A DNA stretch of 64,000 bases from Cyclobacteriaceae bacterium (GTDB taxonomy: Bacteria > Bacteroidota > Bacteroidia > Cytophagales > Cyclobacteriaceae), in NCBI GenBank assembly GCA_028278225.1, contig JANQEU010000069.1, positions 124,001 to 188,000 on the forward strand, in the 5' to 3' direction. The translations under genes and the position numbers were made by a program. This document shows positions 53,864 through 62,181 of the stretch, piece by piece. The first letter of the stretch is position 1. Each line of letters starts with the position of its first letter. The notes beneath the pieces are model-generated. The model searched no databases, was not told the DNA's origin, and was given only the letters and a program-made list of their open reading frames with translations.

Positions 53864-54508
53864 ATGGATGTCAGGGATATTAAGAAACTGGTTCTTCAGG
53901 GAGAAAATGGCACAATAGAATTTAAGCGGAAGGTAAGGCACCCTGAGAAAATCGTAAGAGAAATAGTTGCTTTTGCAAACTCCAGCGGGGGTAAGCTCCT
54001 GATTGGAGTGGATGACAATGGCACAATCCCCGGTATCAAATACTTTGAGGATGAGAATTTTATAATGCAAAATGCAATCAAAGAATTGTGCCGGCCCGGT
54101 GTTGATTATGAAACGCATATTGTGAAATTTTCAGAGGATAGTGCCGTCCTGCTTTATGATATAAAAGAAAGCAGGAACAAACCTCATTTTGCGCTTTTGG
54201 AAAGAAACCACCACTACGGTAAAGCATATATAAGAATTAACGACAGGACAGTGCAGGCCAGCAAGGAGTTACGGACCATTATGAAATATAGAAACCATCA
54301 TTCAAGCCCGGGTTTCAGTTATGGTGACAATGAAAAACTCCTGCTGAGCTACCTGGGTAAGCATGAAGATATCACACTGAAAAAATATAGTGATATAAGT
54401 GCCCTCACGCAAAAAAGGGCCTCGGAGGTGCTGATAAACCTTGCATTAAATAACGTTATCGAGATCATTCCCGGGGAAGGTGAAGACCGGTACGTTTTTC
54501 CACATTAA
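53864..54508 (+). CDS. AlbA_2 (Schlafen-type) domain protein
   Basis: A 214-residue protein with an N-terminal AlbA_2 domain (about 10-130): ENGTIEFKRKVRHPEKIVREIVAFANSSGGKLLIGVDDNGTIPGI (split here into NGTIEFKRK and IVAFANSSGGKLLIGVDDNG), a nucleic-acid-binding fold also found in Schlafen proteins. A short winged-helix-like C-terminus follows (about 145-214). The gene starts six bases after the MoxR stop, suggesting a three-gene operon. It could be a DNA- or RNA-binding regulator. Nothing in the sequence identifies its target. Confidence 0.8.
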   Translation: MDVRDIKKLVLQGENGTIEFKRKVRHPEKIVREIVAFANSSGGKLLIGVDDNGTIPGIKYFEDENFIMQNAIKELCRPGVDYETHIVKFSEDSAVLLYDIKESRNKPHFALLERNHHYGKAYIRINDRTVQASKELRTIMKYRNHHSSPGFSYGDNEKLLLSYLGKHEDITLKKYSDISALTQKRASEVLINLALNNVIEIIPGEGEDRYVFPH

Positions 54509-54591
54509 ATTTCGAAAGTTCCGCATGGATTTTAAATAATAAAATTCAATATTTACACAATCCTCAACACGGCCTGGTACTTACTGATTTT

Positions 54592-55929
54592 ATGCCTCGC
54601 AAAACCAAAGAAAAAAAGATCTTCGTACTTGATACTTCAGTGATCTTATATTCTCACGATTCGATCCTGAATTTTGAAGAGCATGACATAGGAATTCCGA
54701 TCACAGTCCTCGAAGAATTGGATACTTTCAAAAAGGGTAACGATAACAAAAACTTTGAGGCGAGGGAATTCACGCGCCTGCTGGATAAACTGGCAGAGGG
54801 TCATATGCTTCAGGACTGGATACCTCTAAATGGTAAAAATAAGGGCAAGTTCAAAGTACTGATGGATTTTGATACGGATCCTGACGCCAGGAAAATCTTT
54901 AATGATGCGAAAAACGATCACTGGATACTCAATGCGGCTCTGGCACTCAAGGCTAAGGTAAAAGACCGTAAAGTGACGCTGGTATCAAAGGATATCAACC
55001 TCAGGTTGAAGGCAAAATCACTGGATCTGAATGCTGAAGATTATGAAACAGGCAAGGTCAAAAATGTAAGTACACTCCATACCGGTAAAACGGAAATAGA
55101 AAATGTACTGTCAGATGACATCGATACGCTCTTCAAAGACGGAGAGATCAGCATCAAAACAGTGCTGGGCAGAAAAAAGGCAATTGCAAATGAGTATTAC
55201 ATACTCAAAAGTGAGAAGAACTCAGTGTTGGCGCGTTACCGCCCTCATGATCAGAAAATCGAAAAGGTGGATAAAACATCTGTTTATGGGATCAAGCCCA
55301 GGAATGCAGAACAGACTTTTGCCATTCAGGCTATGCTGGATCCTGAAATCAGGCTGGTGAGTGTGAACGGTGTTGCCGGCACAGGCAAGACTTTGCTGGC
55401 GCTGGCATCTGCACTGGAGCAGAAACGTAATTACAAACAGATCTACCTGGCACGACCTATAGTCCCACTGAGTAACAAGGATATTGGCTACCTGCCGGGA
55501 GACATCAAGTCAAAATTAAACCCTTATATGGAGCCCCTCTGGGATAACCTTAAGTTCATCCAAAATCAATATAAGGAAAGCGACAAGGAGCATAAAAGGA
55601 TCACGGATATGGTGAATCAGGAAAAACTGATGATCACCCCATTGGCGTACATTCGCGGACGAAGCTTGTCCAACATATTCTTTATTGTAGATGAAGCCCA
55701 GAATCTGACACCGCATGAGGTGAAGACCGTCATCACCAGGGCGGGTGAGGGCACCAAGTTTGTCTTCACCGGGGATATTTATCAGATCGATACACCATAT
55801 CTCGATAGTCAAAGTAATGGTCTTTCCTACCTGATAGACCGTCTCCAGGACAACAACCTTTACGCACACGTGACACTGGAAAAAGGCGAACGCTCAGAAC
55901 TGGCAAATCTTGCCAATGAACTACTGTGA
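54592..55929 (+). CDS. PIN-PhoH fusion protein
   Basis: A 445-residue protein. The N-terminal PIN nuclease domain (about 9-150) has FVLDTSVIL (D14), a Glu in LEELDTF and the later acidic residues that bind metal. The C-terminal part (about 235-445) is a PhoH-type P-loop ATPase with Walker A GVAGTGKT (260-267) and Walker B FIVDEAQNL. Such fusions (PhoAT/PhoH2-like) act as RNA helicase-nucleases. Unlike plain PhoH, the enzyme would unwind and cut RNA. No antitoxin gene adjoins. The gene stands alone with a hairpin 11 bases beyond its stop. Confidence 0.9.
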   Translation: MPRKTKEKKIFVLDTSVILYSHDSILNFEEHDIGIPITVLEELDTFKKGNDNKNFEAREFTRLLDKLAEGHMLQDWIPLNGKNKGKFKVLMDFDTDPDARKIFNDAKNDHWILNAALALKAKVKDRKVTLVSKDINLRLKAKSLDLNAEDYETGKVKNVSTLHTGKTEIENVLSDDIDTLFKDGEISIKTVLGRKKAIANEYYILKSEKNSVLARYRPHDQKIEKVDKTSVYGIKPRNAEQTFAIQAMLDPEIRLVSVNGVAGTGKTLLALASALEQKRNYKQIYLARPIVPLSNKDIGYLPGDIKSKLNPYMEPLWDNLKFIQNQYKESDKEHKRITDMVNQEKLMITPLAYIRGRSLSNIFFIVDEAQNLTPHEVKTVITRAGEGTKFVFTGDIYQIDTPYLDSQSNGLSYLIDRLQDNNLYAHVTLEKGERSELANLANELL

Positions 55930-55940
55930 AAAGTAAACAC

Positions 55941-55969
55941 ACTTGTTGGCAGCCTCATCGACAACAAGT
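55941..55969. terminator. Hairpin after phoH
   Basis: ACTTGTTG (55941-55948) and CAACAAGT (55962-55969) are perfect eight-base inverted arms around 13 bases. The following bases are TTCGGG, not a T-run, so it is a weak candidate terminator of the PIN-PhoH gene. Farther on, at 55994-56002, TAAGGAGGT resembles a perfect Shine-Dalgarno sequence but opens only a 13-codon frame. Confidence 0.35.
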
Positions 55970-56048
55970 TTCGGGATATTCATAAAAACACTTTAAGGAG
56001 GTCCTGCTTAGTGCGATGCAAGGTCGTACGCGTATCTAGATTTCGTTT

Positions 56049-56132
56049 TTGAAAGCTTTCAAGATTTATCATATGATAAGAAATCAATGTTATTTCAGCG
56101 GATGACATATACTATATACTATCAAATGATAG
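56049..56132. promoter_or_regulatory. Cluster of three palindromes upstream of the 56.3-kb lipoprotein
   Basis: TTGAAAGCTTTCAA (56049-56062) and TTATCATATGATAA (56066-56079) are perfect 14-base palindromes; CTATCAAATGATAG (56119-56132) is a third with a central AA. The second and third share TATCANATGATA and their centres are 53 bases apart, close to five helical turns. The cluster is about 200-280 bases upstream of the lipoprotein start, in an AT-rich 400-base region without genes. A possible promoter (CAATTTTG, one mismatch to TAnnTTTG, 56313-56320) lies just before the ATG. Regulatory function is inferred. Confidence 0.5.
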
Positions 56133-56329
56133 CGTTGTGTAATATTTTTATAATAGAAGGTTGATTATAATAGTTTTCCTTATACTTTAGTCTTGAATTA
56201 TTTAAATAAACATATAACTGAATTATATAGTAAAGAATCAATACTGAATTTATAAATCGCACTTTAATAGCGGGTGAGATAGAAACTCAAAAAATTTTCA
56301 CAAAAACCTTTAAAAACAATTTTGTAATC

Positions 56330-56968
56330 ATGAAGAACCATAAAACCATTATTCATCTTTTATTTTTCACATTGATTTTATTTGTACCTTTTTCCTGTAC
56401 CGAGGAGCTTGAGGTTTCAAATCAGGAAGGTTTTTTAATAAATCCAGCTACAAAACAGGCTAAGAATTTTTATGAAGAATGGGCATTTTCTTCCGCAATA
56501 GATATTGAAAAATTTGATTCGGAAAACCTTTTCAGATTGGAAGATCTGGTCCGTGAATATGTGATTTATTCTGTTCATGCAAGGAATAATCCCAATGAAA
56601 CGTTGAATTTTGGTATGCTAAAAGATGGGACGATAATCAATTCCTTTGTTAGTGTTGTGACCCAAATTGACGGAAAATTTCAAAGTGAAATTTCTTCATT
56701 AAACAACACTTTGATCTTTAAAATACTTGACCATAAGGATGGAATTGGCGAAATTGAATATACTTCCAATAACTCAAGAATCGAAGGTTGGGGAAGTGAT
56801 TTTGAAGATTGTGTCGATGATATGGCCAATCCAACAAGTAGTCCAACTGGTAACTTAGTGTTTGGTGTTATCGCCAGTGCTGCAACTGTTGGGATGTGGC
56901 CGGCAGCTATTTTAGTGGTATGTGCTGGTGTTGCCTCCGGTAAGGCTTTAAAGGAAATAGAAGAGTAA
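56330..56968 (+). CDS. Lipoprotein with a hydrophobic Gly/Ala-rich C-terminus
   Basis: A 212-residue protein with a lipoprotein signal (lipobox FSC, Cys23). The middle part is polar without a recognised domain. The last 60 residues change character: a short segment with two Cys (GWGSDFEDCVDDM) is followed by a hydrophobic, small-residue stretch (LVFGVIASAATVGMWPAAILVVC), reminiscent of class II bacteriocins or glycine-zipper peptides. No double-glycine leader is seen, so the whole may be a membrane-inserted lipoprotein. The next gene, five bases downstream, is a small membrane protein, which would suit an immunity partner; both ideas are inference. Confidence 0.5.
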   Translation: MKNHKTIIHLLFFTLILFVPFSCTEELEVSNQEGFLINPATKQAKNFYEEWAFSSAIDIEKFDSENLFRLEDLVREYVIYSVHARNNPNETLNFGMLKDGTIINSFVSVVTQIDGKFQSEISSLNNTLIFKILDHKDGIGEIEYTSNNSRIEGWGSDFEDCVDDMANPTSSPTGNLVFGVIASAATVGMWPAAILVVCAGVASGKALKEIEE

Positions 56969-56973
56969 GTAGC

Positions 56974-57222
56974 ATGAGAAATTTGGCATTATACCATGCA
57001 TTAACCCTGATCCCGCTCATCGTTATTTTCGGGGTTTATGTATATGGATATTCAGGTACTTTATTGTTTAGTTTTTTACTGCTGATCTATGCCTTCTTCT
57101 ATAGACCGTACCTGGACATCCTGAGGCTAAAATCGTTGGGTCTTTACCGCCAACAGGGATTTTGGAAGATATTCTTTGTGGAACGATTTAAGTACTATTC
57201 AAGCCTCATGTTCAAAAAGTAA
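56974..57222 (+). CDS. Small membrane protein downstream of the lipoprotein
   Basis: An 82-residue protein with two hydrophobic helices (about 5-25 and 28-45) and a basic, aromatic C-terminal half (DILRLKSLGLYRQQGFWKIFFVERFKYYSSLMFKK). It starts five bases after the lipoprotein stop, indicating an operon. No family is recognised. If the lipoprotein's C-terminus is toxic, this could be its immunity protein; equally it may be an unrelated membrane protein. Confidence 0.55.
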   Translation: MRNLALYHALTLIPLIVIFGVYVYGYSGTLLFSFLLLIYAFFYRPYLDILRLKSLGLYRQQGFWKIFFVERFKYYSSLMFKK

Positions 57223-57361
57223 ACAGTTTCACCCCTAGCCCTGAAGGGAGTCAGATTGATTGAAGCCTCCTTCCCTTTACTCCGGATCTTCTCACGATCT
57301 CAAGAGACTAATACTCTCAAGAGACTAATACTTTGTAAATTGGTCCATTCAAGTTATTGCA

Positions 57362-57922
57362 ATGGCAAATATCGAAATCATTCAACCGGAAGATGCAACC
57401 GGGGAACTAAAGGAAATCTACGACGGCTTGCTCAGGTCGAGGGGAAAAATTGCAGAGGTCCACAAGATCCAGAGTCTGAATCCCAAATCCATTGTTAACC
57501 ACATGGATCTCTATATGACTATAATGTTCGGCCAGTCCCCGCTTAAGAGAGTACATAGGGAAATGATGGCTGTAGTAGTCTCGAAAGCCAATGAATGCGA
57601 GTACTGCCAGGTTCACCACCTCGAAGCTGTCCGGAACTTCTGGAAGGATATCGAAAAAACATCCCGGCTTAAGTCGGATTACACAACCGCCGGACTTACT
57701 AAAGAGGAGTTGGCCCTGTGTGATTACGCATGGAATCTGACAAGAAATCCTGGTGAAAGTCTGGCGAAAGAATATTCAAATGATCTGAGAAAAGTGGGAT
57801 TTACGGACAGGGCTATCCTGGACGCCACGTTGGTAGTCTCATACTTTAATTTTGTGAATCGAATTGTGCTTAGTCTGGGGGTGGAGTTGGAAAATGATCC
57901 CGGCGGATATAAATATGAATAA
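57362..57922 (+). CDS. AhpD-like / carboxymuconolactone decarboxylase family protein
   Basis: A 186-residue protein of the peroxidase-related AhpD-like group. The active-site motif is ECEYCQVHH (C79, C82, H86), the Glu-x-x-Cys-x-x-Cys-x-x-x-His arrangement used for peroxide or disulfide chemistry, preceded by REMMAVVVSKAN. It has no signal peptide. The second half is the typical helical repeat with FNFVNRIVLSLGVELE. Bacteria with bacillithiol often contain such enzymes for stress defence, but the substrate is not known. A terminator hairpin follows at once. Confidence 0.85.
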   Translation: MANIEIIQPEDATGELKEIYDGLLRSRGKIAEVHKIQSLNPKSIVNHMDLYMTIMFGQSPLKRVHREMMAVVVSKANECEYCQVHHLEAVRNFWKDIEKTSRLKSDYTTAGLTKEELALCDYAWNLTRNPGESLAKEYSNDLRKVGFTDRAILDATLVVSYFNFVNRIVLSLGVELENDPGGYKYE

Positions 57923-57925
57923 AAA

Positions 57926-57949
57926 AGCCCCGACGATTCTGCCGGGGCT
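57926..57949. terminator. Bidirectional terminator
   Basis: AGCCCCG (57926-57932) pairs with CGGGGCT (57943-57949) around ten bases. An A-run on the left and T-rich bases on the right let it act for both the AhpD-like gene and the convergent small gene. The T-run is better on the minus strand. Confidence 0.8.
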
Positions 57950-57958
57950 CCTGTTTTA

Positions 57959-58147
57959 TTAAGCAACTTGAAGAAAACAATAATTTAGAATTTGTTGGTG
58001 CGTATGACCAAATTGCTGATAGCACCATTCTTTCAACTTTAAAATCTCCTCGTGAACCAGGTTGTTAATCGCCTTCAATAATTCCTTTTTAAACAAATCA
58101 GGATCAAAACTAACCTTCGAGAGAATGGTCTTAAAGTATTCCAACAT
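57959..58147 (-). CDS. Conserved small protein of unknown function, 62 residues
   Basis: A 62-residue protein starting MLEYFKTILSKVSFDPDLFKKELLKA. I recall similar short proteins in many Bacteroidota with the same opening (LEYFKTIL.KVSFD..LF.KEL.KA) and a following helix with a Trp-Cys (LKEWCYQQFG). It is predicted soluble and helical. The gene has its own terminator and no neighbour on its strand. No function is known to me. Confidence 0.7.
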   Translation of the reverse strand: MLEYFKTILSKVSFDPDLFKKELLKAINNLVHEEILKLKEWCYQQFGHTHQQILNYCFLQVA

Positions 58148-58159
58148 ACTACGCTAATT

Positions 58160-58192
58160 TTTGTTAAGAACTAAACTGATACTATAAATTTG
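58160..58192 (+). promoter_or_regulatory. Promoter upstream of batD
   Basis: TTTG (58160-58163) and, after 21 bases, TAAATTTG (58185-58192) match the two Bacteroidota promoter boxes. The position is about 100 bases before the batD start, in the 146-base gap to the divergent small gene. Confidence 0.6.
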
Positions 58193-58293
58193 GCGTTTCA
58201 AACGTCAAAAGCATCGTTACGAAAAATTATATAATTCTTGAGTAACCTCCAAATATAATGAAGTCTTTGCAATCGTTTTCATAAAAACGCAAC

Positions 58294-59736
58294 ATGAGGG
58301 AAATATTAAAGGTAACATTGAGCGGTTTTGTGGTATTGGTTTTTATTCAATCAGTTGATGCTCAGGATGTTAAAATAGAACTGGGGCCAGACAAAATTGG
58401 ATCAAACCAGCTTTGGACCATCACTCTGACCATTGAAAATGAGCGTTTAAAGAACTATAGCCCGTTTCCGGAAATTAATGGTTTGGTAAAGCGCGGGACA
58501 TCCTCCTCAACTTCCACCAGTTTTGTGAACGGAAGAATGACTTCTTCACAAAGCATTACTCAGAATTACCAGGCAGGCAGAGAGGGAACCATCGTCATCC
58601 CGGACTTTTCGATGACGGTTAATGGTAATGATTACTCTGTAAAAGGAAAACAATTGACAATTGGTCCTCCCATACAACAACAAAGAAGGGCTCCTGATCC
58701 TTTTGATCCCTTCAGGGACATGTTTGGACGAGACACGGAGCCAACGGAATTTATCGACGTTGAGGCCGATGCTTTCCTGGCATTGACGACTGATAAAGAT
58801 GATGTATACATCGGGGAAGGATTCACCACTACCCTGGCTTTCTATGTCTCCGAAACTAACCGGGCAGACATGAGATTTTATGATTTGGGCAACCAGATCA
58901 CAGATATTGTAAAGCAAATAAAACCGGATAATTGCTGGGAAGAGAATTTCAATATCGATAACATCAACGGCCAGCCTGTGTCCATCAGGGACAGAGGCTA
59001 TACACAGTATAAAATTTTTCAGGCCTCTTATTACCCGCTGAATGACCAGGAAATATTTTTTCCATCCGTTGGATTGAAACTGCTAAAATACAAACGCGCA
59101 AGAAATCCTTCTTTTTTCGGAAGGAACCGACAGGAAGATTTTGAAACTTTCTATTCAAAACCCAAAAGAATAAAGATCAAACAATTGCCTCCGCACCCGC
59201 TAAGAGAAAGGGTTGCTGTCGGCAACTACAGGCTGCAGGAAAAGCTGAGTAGCAAAAATCTCAATACAGGCCAGAGCTTCAATTATGCCTTTAATATCGC
59301 CGGTGAAGGAAATATTAGTGCTATTGAACCGCCCGTAATCCCTGAGAATGACAAATTTGATTTTTACGAACCCAACATCCGGCAAAATGTACGACGCGCT
59401 TCCAATTTGGTAAGAGGCACAAAAAACTTTGACTATTACGGGATCCCAAACGAACCGGGTACATTTAACCTGGGTGACTTCATGTATTGGATATTTTTCA
59501 ATACGGCCAGGAATGACTATGATACCCTGAGATCTTCGGCTGTAGTCAACGTTTCCGGTGAAAGTCGCAAAAATGAATACATCTCTTCAACAGATCTGGG
59601 ATCATTTTATGACAATATTCAATTTGAGAATAACGAATTAAAACCCATAAAAGAAAGTTCATTCCTCCTCATTTTTACGAACATCTTTATCTTCGCCATA
59701 CTCGCGCTTTCAGCGGTTTTGGTATTCAAGAGATAA
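58294..59736 (+). CDS. batD: BatD family protein
   Basis: A 480-residue protein with a signal peptide (VDAQDVKIELGPDKIG) and a C-terminal transmembrane helix (FLLIFTNIFIFAILALSAVLVF). The N-terminal repeat (SSSTSTSFVNGRMTSSQSITQNY) and the motif FDPFRDMFG are typical of BatD, part of the aerotolerance system Bat/MoxR of Bacteroidota. Usually batABCDE genes cluster with moxR; here batD stands apart from them, followed directly by aroC. The MoxR-VWA operon lies 5 kb upstream but is of a different type. Confidence 0.88.
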   Translation: MREILKVTLSGFVVLVFIQSVDAQDVKIELGPDKIGSNQLWTITLTIENERLKNYSPFPEINGLVKRGTSSSTSTSFVNGRMTSSQSITQNYQAGREGTIVIPDFSMTVNGNDYSVKGKQLTIGPPIQQQRRAPDPFDPFRDMFGRDTEPTEFIDVEADAFLALTTDKDDVYIGEGFTTTLAFYVSETNRADMRFYDLGNQITDIVKQIKPDNCWEENFNIDNINGQPVSIRDRGYTQYKIFQASYYPLNDQEIFFPSVGLKLLKYKRARNPSFFGRNRQEDFETFYSKPKRIKIKQLPPHPLRERVAVGNYRLQEKLSSKNLNTGQSFNYAFNIAGEGNISAIEPPVIPENDKFDFYEPNIRQNVRRASNLVRGTKNFDYYGIPNEPGTFNLGDFMYWIFFNTARNDYDTLRSSAVVNVSGESRKNEYISSTDLGSFYDNIQFENNELKPIKESSFLLIFTNIFIFAILALSAVLVFKR

Positions 59737-60822
59737 ATGGGTAATCATTTCGGTAACATCTTCAGGATTTCGACCTTCGGCGAATCACACGGCCCCGCGA
59801 TCGGTGTGATCCTTGACGGAGTCCCCTCCGGCATAGAAATAGACGAGGGTAAGATACAACTGGACCTTTCCCGAAGACGTCCCGGACAATCCGGAATCAC
59901 AACGCAAAGAAAGGAAGAAGATACTGTGGAGATACTGTCTGGCATTTTTGAAGGAAAAAGTACCGGAACGCCCATATCCATGTTGATCCGAAATAAAGAT
60001 CAAAAAAGCAAAGACTATTCGCATATATCGAATAAGTATCGGCCCTCCCATGCGGATTACACTTACCAGCATAAGTATGGCGTTCGGGATTATCGCGGAG
60101 GTGGCAGGTCATCCGCCAGGGAAACTGCCGCTCGTGTGGCGGCTGGTGCTATAGCCAAGATGTACCTGAATCAAACCGCAGGAGTTGAGTTCTTTGCATA
60201 CGTTTCCCAGGTCGGAACACTGAAACTCCAAAAGTCCTACCTGGATCTGGATCTGTCAAAAAGCGAAGAAAACGATGTAAGGTGCCCGGACCCGGAGATG
60301 GCCCAGAAAATGTTCGAGTTAATCGACCAGACACGCAAAGACCGGGATACGATTGGGGGCGTAATTACAGGGGTGATCAAAAATGTCCCCGTCGGGCTGG
60401 GTGAACCCGTTTTTGATAAGCTACACGCCGAACTGGGTAAAGCAATGTTAAGTATTAATGCAGTTAAGGGCTTTGAGTTTGGTAGCGGTTTTGAAGGGGT
60501 GAAACTGAAAGGATCGGAACATAACGATGAGTTCTACGAGGAAGGAGGAAGGATCAGAACCAAAACAAATTATTCGGGAGGCATACAGGGTGGTATTTCC
60601 AATGGCGAGGATATTTATTTCAATGTTGCGTTCAAGCCTGTGGCCACGATAATGAAAGACCAGCTGACCGTGGATCATTCGGGAAAGGAAACAAGTGTTG
60701 AAGGCAGAGGCCGCCACGACCCTTGTGTTGTTCCGCGTGCCGTGCCAATAGTGGAAGCAATGGCGGCACTTGTCATAGCCGATTTCGATTTAATCAGGAG
60801 AACAAATAAATTACGCCACTGA
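59737..60822 (+). CDS. aroC: Chorismate synthase AroC
   Basis: A 361-residue flavin-dependent enzyme that makes chorismate from 5-enolpyruvylshikimate 3-phosphate, the last common step of aromatic amino acid synthesis. Motifs [50 protein letters not shown] and [18 protein letters not shown] are diagnostic. The start codon follows directly on the batD stop with no gap, so translation is likely coupled. It is complete and of normal length. Confidence 0.97.
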   Translation: MGNHFGNIFRISTFGESHGPAIGVILDGVPSGIEIDEGKIQLDLSRRRPGQSGITTQRKEEDTVEILSGIFEGKSTGTPISMLIRNKDQKSKDYSHISNKYRPSHADYTYQHKYGVRDYRGGGRSSARETAARVAAGAIAKMYLNQTAGVEFFAYVSQVGTLKLQKSYLDLDLSKSEENDVRCPDPEMAQKMFELIDQTRKDRDTIGGVITGVIKNVPVGLGEPVFDKLHAELGKAMLSINAVKGFEFGSGFEGVKLKGSEHNDEFYEEGGRIRTKTNYSGGIQGGISNGEDIYFNVAFKPVATIMKDQLTVDHSGKETSVEGRGRHDPCVVPRAVPIVEAMAALVIADFDLIRRTNKLRH

Positions 60823-60858
60823 CATTTGACCCTCAATGATCATCAAACCTAAAACCAC

Positions 60859-62172
60859 ATGAAGAAACTGCCCCTGCACACGCAAATACTTATTGGTATG
60901 ACATTGGGGTTGATATTTGGAATAATTTGTATCCAATCACCTGGTTTATCAAATTTTACCATTGACTTCATAAAACCCGTTGGTACTATCTTCATACGCG
61001 CCCTGAAGATGATTGCAGTTCCGCTGGTATTAGCGTCCCTGATCATTGGTGTCGCTAACATTGGTGATATCTCCAAGCTTTCCAGAATGGGAGGTAAAAC
61101 CCTGGGCATCTTCATCGTGACCACTGTGATCTCAATCTCGATAGGTTTGAGTATGGTTGCCATTCTTAAACCGGGCTATAAGTTATCTGAGGATACACGA
61201 AACGGCCTGATGGCGGAATTTAACACGAACGCCGCAGGAAAAATTGACGTCGCGGAACAGATCCAGACCAGAGGTCCCCTGGAGCCTTTGGTCAACATGG
61301 TCCCTGATAATATTTTTCAGGCTACCACCAACAATAGCAGCATGCTGCAGGTAGTATTTTTTGCCATCCTGATAGGAATAGCATTACTCAAAGTTCCCAG
61401 GGAAAGCGGATCTACCGTTTTACATTTTTTCAATGGTATCAATGATGTCATTGTGAAGGTTGTTCACTTCATCATGCTGATAGCTCCATATGGAGTTTTT
61501 GCGCTCATCGCCTCGCTATTGATTGAAATAGCCGGTGACGAACCTAACAAAGTGTGGGAGTTACTAAATGCCTTGTTGTGGTATATCATCACAGTAGTTG
61601 TCGGATTTGCATGTATGATGGCGGTGATATATCCCCTGTTGATACATTTTTTTTCAAAGATTAAGTACTTCGACTTTTTTAAAGGAATTCGTCCGGCCAT
61701 TCTACTTGGGTTTAGTACCAGTTCCAGTACAGCTACCCTACCGGTAACAATGGACAGGGTAGAAAAGCATTTAGGGGTTTCCAATGAAGTAAGCAGTTTC
61801 GTTTTGCCACTGGGTGCGACCATCAATATGAATGGAACCAGTTTGTACCAGGGTGTTTCTGCCGTTTTCATCGCACAGGCATTGGGACTGGGACTCCCGT
61901 TAAGTGCACAGATCATGATCGTACTTACTGCAACTCTGGCAGCTGTGGGAACAGCCGGAGTTCCTGGGGCAGGGTTGGTGATGCTGGTGGTAGTATTGGA
62001 AGCCGTTGGTATTCCGGCTGCAGGTATTGCGCTGATCATGGCGCCTGAACGGATCCTGGATATGTTGCGTACCATGGTAAACGTAACCGGAGATGCCTCT
62101 GTGTCAGTTGTAGTGGCATCCACTGAAAATGCACTGGATGAAGAATTTGCTAAGAAACATTCAAGCGACTAA
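60859..62172 (+). CDS. Dicarboxylate/amino acid:cation symporter (first)
   Basis: A 437-residue DAACS (SLC1-like) transporter. It shows about eight helices and two re-entrant loops with TSSSTATLPVTM (HP1), GATINMNGTSLYQGV (TM7, NMDGT-like) and VPGAGLVML with NVTGDASVSV (HP2 and TM8). These bind Na+ and an acidic substrate such as glutamate, aspartate or succinate. The tandem gene downstream (ten-base gap) is a paralogue with a longer loop, so the two arose by duplication. The specific substrate is not readable. Confidence 0.9.
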   Translation: MKKLPLHTQILIGMTLGLIFGIICIQSPGLSNFTIDFIKPVGTIFIRALKMIAVPLVLASLIIGVANIGDISKLSRMGGKTLGIFIVTTVISISIGLSMVAILKPGYKLSEDTRNGLMAEFNTNAAGKIDVAEQIQTRGPLEPLVNMVPDNIFQATTNNSSMLQVVFFAILIGIALLKVPRESGSTVLHFFNGINDVIVKVVHFIMLIAPYGVFALIASLLIEIAGDEPNKVWELLNALLWYIITVVVGFACMMAVIYPLLIHFFSKIKYFDFFKGIRPAILLGFSTSSSTATLPVTMDRVEKHLGVSNEVSSFVLPLGATINMNGTSLYQGVSAVFIAQALGLGLPLSAQIMIVLTATLAAVGTAGVPGAGLVMLVVVLEAVGIPAAGIALIMAPERILDMLRTMVNVTGDASVSVVVASTENALDEEFAKKHSSD

Positions 62173-62181
62173 TAAGAAAGC

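Noticed and set aside
55994-56041. Perfect Shine-Dalgarno-like TAAGGAGGT followed by a GTG
   Set aside because: It opens only a 13-codon frame with no similarity, and this phylum makes little use of Shine-Dalgarno sequences; it may be chance.
61464-62123. Minus-strand open frame of 219 codons inside the first symporter gene
   Set aside because: Threonine- and serine-rich shadow of conserved transmembrane codons; no independent start signal.
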